Below, piece by piece: positions 1 to 5,669 of a stretch of DNA of 9,406 bases (positions are counted from its first letter, which is position 1; each line of letters begins with the position of its first letter). The DNA lies in the NCBI GenBank assembly GCA_027371665.1, contig DAHXMP010000398.1, positions 1 to 9,406 on the forward strand, in the 5' to 3' direction. The notes under the pieces are model-generated. The model was not told where the DNA came from. It did no database searches and saw nothing but the letters and a program-made list of their open reading frames with translations. A program made the translations under genes and the position numbers. This stretch comes from Bacteroidota bacterium. GTDB lineage: Bacteria; Bacteroidota; Ignavibacteria; Kapaibacteriales; UBA2268.

Positions 1-118
1 ATACAAAACTATTGCAAGAATAATTAAAAATTTTGATATTTTTTCATTAAATACTATAAAATGTTAAACGTCTATAGAAAACTGATAAGTAATCTTTATT
101 AATTTTATCTCATTTATA
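1..118. other. AT-rich leader upstream of secA
   Basis: This stretch precedes secA and is very AT-rich. One forward frame stays open from the window edge to a TAA at about 65-67, but its 21 codons match nothing I recognise and could be chance. The other forward frames close within the first 30 bases. I see no convincing promoter: neither a sigma-70 pair nor the TTG / TAnnTTTG pattern of Bacteroidota appears in good form. The secA promoter presumably lies here or further upstream, which is inference. Confidence 0.4.
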
Positions 119-724
119 ATGATAAATACAATACTCACAAAAATTTTCGGCTCAAAAAGCGAGAAGGATGTTAAACTAATTCTTCCCATCGTTGAGGAAA
201 TTAACTCTTTTTCTGAAGGATTAAAACAACTAACAGATGAAGAGTTGAAGGCTAAAACAGCAGAGTTTAAAGCTATAATCAAAGAAAACACTAAAGACAT
301 GGAAGATGAAAAAGAACAATTGTCATTTAAACTAAAGAATGAAGCTCTGATTGGAGTAGAAGTTCAGGACGTATACGACAGGATTAAGCAAATTGACAAA
401 GATTTACACAGCAAAATAAATGATATTCTCGATGAAATTTTACCTGAAACCTTTGCTGTTGTTAAAGAAACCTGTCGAAGGCTTAAGGACAGGATGTTTA
501 GATATGAATATGCGGGACAGCCTGCTGTTTGGGACATGGTCCCCTACGATGTACAGTTAATAGGAGGAGTAGTTCTTCACCAGGGTAAAATTGCAGAGAT
601 GGCAACCGGTGAGGGAAAAACTCTTGTTGCAGTTTTGCCGATGTACTTAAATGCATTAGCCGGCAAAGGCACACACCTTGTAACGGTTAATGATTATCTT
701 GCAAAAGGGACTCGGAATGGATGA
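119..724 (+). CDS. secA: Preprotein translocase ATPase SecA, N-terminal part (frameshifted)
   Basis: This is the 5' part of secA, the motor ATPase that drives unfolded preproteins through SecYEG at the inner membrane. The ATG at 119 gives the expected family start, with a KIFGSKSEKD segment followed by a PIVEEIN segment; there is no Shine-Dalgarno sequence. A charged helical stretch (about residues 30-100) leads into nucleotide-binding domain 1. That domain shows the Q-motif area (YDVQLIGG, about 142-149) and the Walker A motif ATGEGKT (162-168), then the VTVNDYLAK motif. After Lys196 the frame is lost: it reads Gly-Thr-Arg-Asn-Gly and stops at 722-724, whereas family members continue Arg-Asp-Ser/Ala-Glu-Trp-Met. 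Those residues are present in the -1 frame from 706 and continue into the ORF from 721. Alone, this 201-residue piece lacks Walker B and cannot be a working SecA. Identity is very secure. Whether the break is biological or a sequence error is unresolved; an error is more likely. Confidence 0.95.
   Translation: MINTILTKIFGSKSEKDVKLILPIVEEINSFSEGLKQLTDEELKAKTAEFKAIIKENTKDMEDEKEQLSFKLKNEALIGVEVQDVYDRIKQIDKDLHSKINDILDEILPETFAVVKETCRRLKDRMFRYEYAGQPAVWDMVPYDVQLIGGVVLHQGKIAEMATGEGKTLVAVLPMYLNALAGKGTHLVTVNDYLAKGTRNG
703..709 (+). other. secA: Frameshift point in secA at AAAAGGG
   Basis: The upstream frame reads GCA AAA GGG ACT. Re-reading the A at 706 gives GCA AAA AGG GAC TCG GAA TGG ATG, which encodes the conserved A-K-R-D-S-E-W-M of SecA. 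The sequence therefore behaves as if one A were missing from a run of four (703-706). A -1 ribosomal slip on the Lys codon would give the same protein. The site is not a proper X XXY YYZ heptamer, because tRNA-Gly would have to re-pair on AGG. I see no Shine-Dalgarno-like stimulator upstream and only a weak possible stem downstream (724-728 with 745-749). Confidence 0.9.
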
Positions 725-3267
725 AACCTGTCTTTGAGTTTCTCGGTTTAACTGTCGGTGCTATCCAATCAAATATGGACAGCGATGTCAGAAAAAAAAT
801 TTACGATATGGATATCACTTATGGTACAAATAATGAATTTGGATTCGATTATCTTCGCGATAATATGGTAATTGAAATGGACCAGATTGTTCAAAGGGAA
901 CATTGGTTTGCCATTGTGGACGAAGTTGATTCTGTTCTTATAGACGAAGCCAGGACACCTCTGATTATTTCTGGTCCCGTGGGTCAGGTTGACCAGAAAT
1001 TCGACGAAATGAATCCCAGAGTTAAAAGGCTTGTCGAAGCACAAACAAAACTTATTAATAAAATTGTTCAGGAAGCTGACGAACTTTTAAAATCCGGAAC
1101 AAAAGAAGACAGGGAAAAAGCAGGAATTGGATTATTAAGGTCTTTTAGAGGTTTACCGAAACATAAAAGGCTTTCAAAACTGCTCCAGGAAGCTGATAAT
1201 ATTAAATTAATGAGGGATACAGAGCTATTCTTTCTCAGGGACCAGGGACAAAAAATGCACGAAATTGACGAGGAATTGTTTTACACTATTGATGAAAAAA
1301 ATCATAATATTGATATTCATGATAAGGGCAGACAGTTGTTATGTTCGGCTCAGGAAGACCCTGACATGTTTATAATACCGGATATTGCAACACAAATGAG
1401 CATGCTCGAAGGTAAAACCGATATTACACCGGCAGAAAAACAAAGAAAAATTGACGAATATAATATGCTTTATGCCGAGAGAAGCGACAGGATACACACA
1501 GTTTCGCAACTCCTCAGAGCTTATTCTTTATATGAGAATGACGTGGATTATGTTATTCAGGATGGCAAGGTACTCATTGTTGACGAGCATACCGGCAGAA
1601 TACTCGAAGGGAGAAGATATTCCGAAGGTTTGCACCAGGCAATCGAAGCCAAGGAAAACGTAAAAGTCGAAAGAGATACGCAGACACTTGCAACCATTAC
1701 TCTCCAAAACTATTTTAGACTTTACAGAAAACTCGCCGGAATGACCGGAACAGCAGAAACCGAAGCCGGTGAGTTTATGAAAATTTACAAGCTCGATGTT
1801 GTTGTTATCCCAACAAACAAACCGTGTATAAGGGATGACCGCAATGACCTGATTTATAAAACAAAAAGAGAAAAGTACAACGCTATTGTTGAAGAAATTG
1901 AAAAACTATTGAAAGATGGCAGAGCCATACTTGTTGGCACTGCATCAGTTGAAGTGTCTGAATTATTAAGCAAAATGTTAAAGCGTGCGGGCGTTCACCA
2001 TAACGTACTTAATGCCAAACAACATCAGAGGGAAGCCGAAATTGTTGCTCTTGCAGGCAGAAAAGGCTCTGTTACAATTGCCACTAACATGGCTGGAAGA
2101 GGTACTGATATCAAACTTGACCATGAAGTCCGCAAAAATGGGGGCTTGGCTATTGTGGGTTCAGAAAGGCATGATGCCCGGAGAATAGACCGCCAGCTTC
2201 GAGGCAGGTCCGGCAGGCAGGGAGACCCTGGTTCCACGCAATTCTTCATTTCACTGGAAGATAACCTGATGAGGCTTTTCGGTGGGGCAAAAGTTGCAAG
2301 CATAATGCAAAGAATGAAAATTCCCGACGGTGAGCCGATTCAACATTCCATGATGTCAAAATCCGTAGAAAGAGCACAGAAAAAAGTCGAAGAAAATAAT
2401 TTCGGCATCAGGAAACGGCTTCTCGATTATGACGACGTTATGAATCAGCAGAGAGAAGTAATATATACAAGACGCAGAGCTGCTTTAAGAGGAGAAAGGC
2501 TTAAAGGCGAATTATTCAATTATATCGAGGAACTCGCTGAAATCTGGTATGAGAATTACCATCCCGATAATGATTTGCAAGGCTTAAAAAAGTCTGTCAG
2601 GTCAACTTTATTGTGCGACTTGCCTATCAAAGAAGACGAATTTGGAACCCTTAAATCAGATGATTGCATGAATACAATTATTGATGAAGCTGATAAATTT
2701 TATAAAAGAAAAGAAGAAATGCTCGGTTCGGAATTTATGGGTAATCTCGAAAGAGTTGCCGTTTTGCAAACGATTGATGAAAAGTGGCGCGAGCATTTAA
2801 GAGTCATGGACGAATTAAAAGAAGGTATTCATCTTCGTGCTTACGGCCAGAAAGACCCTTTACTTGAATACAAAGCTGAAGCTTTTAATTTATTTATGGA
2901 ATTAATTAAAGATATTAATACAGAATCTGTTAATTTTGCATTTAAGTATTTTCCCAAAGTTGTTGAAAGACAGGTCAGGGTACCGGGAAGAGCTCCCAGA
3001 GAATCTGAAATTGGAGAAGATGGACTTCCTAGGATAAGGACTCAAAGAGTTGTTAATGAATCAGCTATGCAGTTTTCGCATCCGACGGAGACACCTGCTT
3101 TCCTTTTCCAGGGTGGTAATGCTGACCAAAGTGAATTACAACAGGAAGCAGATACTCAACAAAAAGTTAGAACTTATAGAAAAACAGAAAAGGAAGTTGG
3201 AAGAAACGACCCCTGTCCATGCGGCAGTGGAAAAAAATATAAAAATTGTCATGGCAGGAATCGTTAA
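721..3267 (+). CDS. secA: Preprotein translocase ATPase SecA, main part (frameshifted)
   Basis: This is the remainder of secA; homologous coding actually resumes at 706. Joined to the 5' part it makes about 1049 residues (joint numbering used here). That is long for SecA but normal for the Bacteroidota-type protein. Visible in order: GTNNEFGFDYLRDNM (236-250), Walker B DEVD (268-271), the IDEARTPLIISG segment (275-286), and a preprotein-crosslinking domain with an extra lineage-type block containing LLRSFRGLPKHKRL. Then come MTGTAETE (542-549), nucleotide-binding domain 2 with AGRGTD (659-664) and RQLRGRSGRQGD, and the helical scaffold with LLDYDDVMNQQR. A variable linker leads to the C-terminal zinc-binding SEC-C motif, with Cys1033, Cys1035, Cys1044 and His1045, which in the family binds SecB and the ribosome. 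The ATG at 721 overlaps the upstream TGA as ATGA, but a protein started there would lack Walker A. queA follows 36 nt after the stop, so co-transcription is plausible. Confidence 0.95.
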   Translation: MKPVFEFLGLTVGAIQSNMDSDVRKKIYDMDITYGTNNEFGFDYLRDNMVIEMDQIVQREHWFAIVDEVDSVLIDEARTPLIISGPVGQVDQKFDEMNPRVKRLVEAQTKLINKIVQEADELLKSGTKEDREKAGIGLLRSFRGLPKHKRLSKLLQEADNIKLMRDTELFFLRDQGQKMHEIDEELFYTIDEKNHNIDIHDKGRQLLCSAQEDPDMFIIPDIATQMSMLEGKTDITPAEKQRKIDEYNMLYAERSDRIHTVSQLLRAYSLYENDVDYVIQDGKVLIVDEHTGRILEGRRYSEGLHQAIEAKENVKVERDTQTLATITLQNYFRLYRKLAGMTGTAETEAGEFMKIYKLDVVVIPTNKPCIRDDRNDLIYKTKREKYNAIVEEIEKLLKDGRAILVGTASVEVSELLSKMLKRAGVHHNVLNAKQHQREAEIVALAGRKGSVTIATNMAGRGTDIKLDHEVRKNGGLAIVGSERHDARRIDRQLRGRSGRQGDPGSTQFFISLEDNLMRLFGGAKVASIMQRMKIPDGEPIQHSMMSKSVERAQKKVEENNFGIRKRLLDYDDVMNQQREVIYTRRRAALRGERLKGELFNYIEELAEIWYENYHPDNDLQGLKKSVRSTLLCDLPIKEDEFGTLKSDDCMNTIIDEADKFYKRKEEMLGSEFMGNLERVAVLQTIDEKWREHLRVMDELKEGIHLRAYGQKDPLLEYKAEAFNLFMELIKDINTESVNFAFKYFPKVVERQVRVPGRAPRESEIGEDGLPRIRTQRVVNESAMQFSHPTETPAFLFQGGNADQSELQQEADTQQKVRTYRKTEKEVGRNDPCPCGSGKKYKNCHGRNR

Positions 3268-3303
3268 TTAATCAATAATAACAAAATCTAATACTCAAAA
3301 ATT

Positions 3304-4608
3304 ATGTTTATCTCAGAAAAGGATAATTTTTATCCTAATATTAATATTGAAGATTATTTCTACAAGCTGCCTAAAACACGTATAGCTGAACACCCTAAAA
3401 AGGACAGGTCAAAAAGTAAGCTTCTGGTGGCTAATTCTAAAACAAGTAAAATTGAACATAAGTTTTTTTATGAATTGCCAAAACTTATTCCCGAACATTC
3501 TTTACTTATCGTCAATGAGAGCAGGGTGATTTCTGCTAGACTAAAGATGAAAAAATCTACCGGTGCAATCGTTGAATTACTGCTTGTTGAACCTTATGAA
3601 ACAAACGAGGAACCGAAATCCATACTTTCAAAATCCTCTCCGGTAAGATGGAAATGTCTGGTTGGTGGCAGAAAGATTGAAACGGGTTCTGTTTTAATTT
3701 CAAATCAAATAATTGATAATTCTTATATCCAGGCAACAATATTAGGCCGTGATACCAACGAAGCATCTGTTGAATTTTCCTGGAATCCGGATTTCCTTAC
3801 ATTTGAAGAAATATTAGATAAATTTGGAACAGTGCCTCTTCCGCCTTATATTAAAAGAGAACCGCTGGAAGAGGATAAGCACTGGTATCAAACAGTTTAT
3901 GCAATTAAAGAGGGTTCAGTTGCAGCTCCGACAGCAGGTTTGCATTTTACCGAAGATATCATCAATGATATAAAGAAAAAAAATATTTTTTTCGAACGCA
4001 TTGTTTTGCATGTTGGTCCCGGCACTTTCCAACCGATAGAAGAAAGTGATATTACAAAACATCAAATGCATAATGAAAAAATTTCCATATCTTTTGGGAC
4101 AATAAGCAATCTTATCGGTTATATTGACAGCTATTCAAACAAACATTCATCTACATCAGAATCAATTAATAATCTTAATATTATTGCGACAGGTACTACA
4201 ACTCTAAGAGCTATTGAAACATTATATTGGCTCGGTTGCAAAATCAAACATGATGATTTGACTATTAATAAAGAAGGTATTCCTTTTCTGGAGCAGTGGG
4301 AATCTTATAAATATGAGCAAGAAAATAAACTGCTTGATGTTAGAGATGCTTTAAAACAAGTTCTTGAATGGATGGAAATAAAAAGTCTGCAAATTCTAAA
4401 TGCAAAAACAAATCTCTTTATTGTCCCCGGATATAATTTTAAAATCATTAATGGCCTAATAACTAATTATCATATACCTAAAAGCACTTTGTTATTACTA
4501 ATTGCAGCTTTTCTTGGTAATGATTTCTGGAAAGAGGTTTATAATGAAGCTCTTAATAATAAATATAGATTTCTAAGTTATGGAGATTCTTCCTTTTTAC
4601 TAAGGTAG
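3304..4608 (+). CDS. queA: tRNA preQ1(34) S-adenosylmethionine ribosyltransferase-isomerase QueA, long form
   Basis: QueA transfers the ribosyl part of S-adenosylmethionine to preQ1 at tRNA position 34 and isomerises it to epoxyqueuosine, the penultimate step of queuosine synthesis, in the cytosol. Family marks are clear: an N-terminal YKLPKTRIAEHP segment, LLIVNESRVISARL, LPPYIKRE, GSVAAPTAGLHFT (204-216), LHVGPGTFQP (235-244), ATGTTTLRAIE (295-305), a C-terminal GLITNYHIPKSTLLLL segment and RFLSYGD near the end. At 434 residues it is about 80 longer than the E. coli-type enzyme. The extra length sits in loops after VELLLVEPYE, around 260-290 (Ser/Asn-rich), and around 315-355 before LLDVRDALK. 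This long form with LYWLG and LEQWE segments is the one I know from Bacteroidota. The ATG at 3304 is the first in the frame and has no Shine-Dalgarno sequence. No other queuosine gene is in the window. It probably shares a transcript with secA, 36 nt upstream. Sure of family and function. Confidence 0.95.
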   Translation: MFISEKDNFYPNINIEDYFYKLPKTRIAEHPKKDRSKSKLLVANSKTSKIEHKFFYELPKLIPEHSLLIVNESRVISARLKMKKSTGAIVELLLVEPYETNEEPKSILSKSSPVRWKCLVGGRKIETGSVLISNQIIDNSYIQATILGRDTNEASVEFSWNPDFLTFEEILDKFGTVPLPPYIKREPLEEDKHWYQTVYAIKEGSVAAPTAGLHFTEDIINDIKKKNIFFERIVLHVGPGTFQPIEESDITKHQMHNEKISISFGTISNLIGYIDSYSNKHSSTSESINNLNIIATGTTTLRAIETLYWLGCKIKHDDLTINKEGIPFLEQWESYKYEQENKLLDVRDALKQVLEWMEIKSLQILNAKTNLFIVPGYNFKIINGLITNYHIPKSTLLLLIAAFLGNDFWKEVYNEALNNKYRFLSYGDSSFLLR

Positions 4609-4610
4609 AA

Positions 4611-4661
4611 TTTTATAATAATTGGTAATTGAAAATTGATATTAACAATTAAAAGTAATTA
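4611..4661. repeat. AATTG-rich low-complexity intergenic sequence
   Basis: Just after the queA stop the spacer is almost pure A/T and repeats an AATT(G) word at irregular 7-16 nt steps (4620, 4627, 4635, then CAATT at 4646 and AATT at 4657). The mix of AATTG and CAATT can pair weakly, but there is no GC-rich stem with a T-run, so it is not a standard terminator. Related sequence appears after mtgA (5425-5455). Likely neutral spacer or degenerate repeat material. Confidence 0.45.
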
Positions 4662-4663
4662 GG

Positions 4664-4690
4664 GTCATTCTAAACTTGTTTCAACTCAAT
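4664..4690 (+). repeat. Degenerate interspersed repeat, copy 1 (GTCAT...ACTTGTTTCA type)
   Basis: This 27-nt element in the queA-mtgA spacer matches the element at 5493 at 17 of 21 positions (4664-4684 against 5493-5513), including an unbroken AACTTGTTTCA core. The intact form of the core, CTGAACTTGTTTCAG, is a small imperfect palindrome (CTGAA / TTCAG). Here both arms are damaged (CTAAA / TTCAA), so this copy is a decayed one. From memory, similar short elements starting GTCATTC are scattered between genes in many Bacteroidota and Ignavibacteria genomes; I could not verify this here. Confidence 0.6.
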
Positions 4691-4731
4691 AATGAATTCG
4701 TGAATTACAAAAAGAAAAAAATGAATAAACT

Positions 4732-5421
4732 ATGAAATTCATAAAAAAGATTTTTAAGCTCCTATTCTGGCTCGCTATAAGTTTTTTTATTTATTCTATT
4801 CTTATTGTTGTTATCTACAAGTGGGTCCCGCCACCATTTACTCCTTTTATGATTATCAGGTTTGTTGAAGGATTTATTGATGGTAAACCTGTTGGAATTG
4901 ATAAAATATGGGAACCTTATGATGAAGTATCCGGGAACTTTTTCAGGGCTGTAGTTTCCGGTGAAGATGCCCGTTTTATGCAGCACAACGGAATAGATTG
5001 GAAAGCAGTCAAAGCAGCTCAGAGATTTAACGAATTACATGAGGGAGACAGGCTTCATGGCGCTAGCACGATTTCTATGCAGACAGCAAGAAATGCTTTC
5101 CTTTGGCACGGAAGAAATTATTTAAGAAAAGGCTTGGAGGTATATTTCACATATCTTATTGAAATAATTTGGGGTAAAAAAAGAATACTTGAAGTATATG
5201 TCAATATAGTCGAGCTAGGAAAAGGAGTTTACGGTGTGGAAGCGGCATCGGAAGCGTACTTCCATAAACCTGCAAAAGAATTGACTCGTCATGAAGCCGC
5301 ATTACTGGCAGCCATTCTGCCAAATCCGAGGCACAGGAATCCTGCCCACCCTTCTGATTTTCTAGAACAAAGAGCAAGGTTTATACAGGGAAGAATGGGG
5401 TCGGTTGCCATACCCAAGTAA
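4732..5421 (+). CDS. mtgA: Monofunctional biosynthetic peptidoglycan glycosyltransferase MtgA
   Basis: This is a family GT51 enzyme that polymerises lipid II into glycan strands on the outer face of the inner membrane. It has no transpeptidase domain and its 229 residues match the usual MtgA length. Residues about 7-29 form the single N-terminal membrane anchor after a Lys-rich start. GT51 motifs follow: VVSGEDARFMQHNGIDW with catalytic Glu78, HGASTISMQTARN (109-121), RKGLE with the second catalytic Glu136, GKKRILEVYVNIVELG (148-163), YGVEAASEAYF, and EAALLAAILPNPRHRNPA (188-205). All key residues are intact. The ATG at 4732 has no Shine-Dalgarno sequence and gives a sensible anchor; a four-codon ORF (4721-4735) ends across it. 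The gene stands apart from its neighbours, with 123 nt before and 248 nt after, and each spacer holds one copy of the same short repeat. It is probably its own transcription unit. Confidence 0.95.
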   Translation: MKFIKKIFKLLFWLAISFFIYSILIVVIYKWVPPPFTPFMIIRFVEGFIDGKPVGIDKIWEPYDEVSGNFFRAVVSGEDARFMQHNGIDWKAVKAAQRFNELHEGDRLHGASTISMQTARNAFLWHGRNYLRKGLEVYFTYLIEIIWGKKRILEVYVNIVELGKGVYGVEAASEAYFHKPAKELTRHEAALLAAILPNPRHRNPAHPSDFLEQRARFIQGRMGSVAIPK

Positions 5422-5424
5422 AGT

Positions 5425-5450
5425 ATTGAATTTTTTCAATTTTAAATTTT
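5425..5450 (+). terminator. Weak AT-rich hairpin after mtgA, possible terminator
   Basis: Four bases after the mtgA stop, ATTGAA (5425-5430) and TTCAAT (5435-5440) form a perfect 6-bp stem with a TTTT loop, followed by TTTAAATTTT. The position and downstream T-richness fit an intrinsic terminator, but the stem has only one G:C pair and such palindromes are common by chance at this composition. Confidence 0.25.
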
Positions 5451-5491
5451 GAATTGCTGTCATTTTTTAATTTTATAATTTGGTTCCATAA

Positions 5492-5521
5492 TGCCATGCT
5501 GAACTTGTTTCAGTATCTATT
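5492..5521 (+). repeat. Interspersed palindromic repeat, copy 2 (CTGAACTTGTTTCAG core)
   Basis: This is the better preserved of two copies in the window, in the same orientation as the one at 4664 and 829 bp downstream of it, so the pair brackets mtgA. The core CTGAACTTGTTTCAG (5499-5513) has 5-bp arms CTGAA and TTCAG around a CTTGT loop, and is flanked by GCCATG on the left and TATCTATT on the right. It contains no ORF and no site-duplication is evident. It could be a small REP-like or MITE-like element. Family membership is from memory of similar elements, not a search. Confidence 0.65.
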
Positions 5522-5669
5522 AAATCATTTGTATATTATTAATAACCAAGAATTATTAGTAAAATTCCACAAAAGTAAAAAGGAATAAATCATTTATTAT
5601 TTTTCTAATGAAATAAATTTTAATATATTTTCTTTTTCCTTTGATTAACATTTTTTATTTATAAAAATT
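5522..5669. other. AT-rich leader of mutS
   Basis: No gene is visible here. The stretch contains a 6-bp all-A/T inverted repeat, TAATAA (5540-5545) and TTATTA (5553-5558), and a 10-bp direct repeat TAAATCATTT (5521-5530 and 5586-5595). Just before mutS lie T-rich tracts; TATATTTT at about 5624-5631 is one base from the TAnnTTTG -7 element of Bacteroidota, but without a clear partner. The mutS promoter is probably in this segment; I cannot place it. Confidence 0.35.

Noticed and set aside
2025..2303. Minus-strand and alternate-frame open stretches over the secA helicase motifs
   Set aside because: They overlap the most conserved part of SecA (AGRGTD to RQLRGRSGRQGD), have no homology I recognise and no start signals.
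5540..5558. TAATAA / TTATTA inverted repeat, considered as an operator
   Set aside because: All A/T arms of 6 bp are expected by chance in this spacer, and no regulator or matching second site is visible.
5624..5631. TATATTTT as a Bacteroidota -7 promoter element for mutS
   Set aside because: It misses the final G of TAnnTTTG and has no clear -33 TTG partner; T-rich sequence gives many such near matches.
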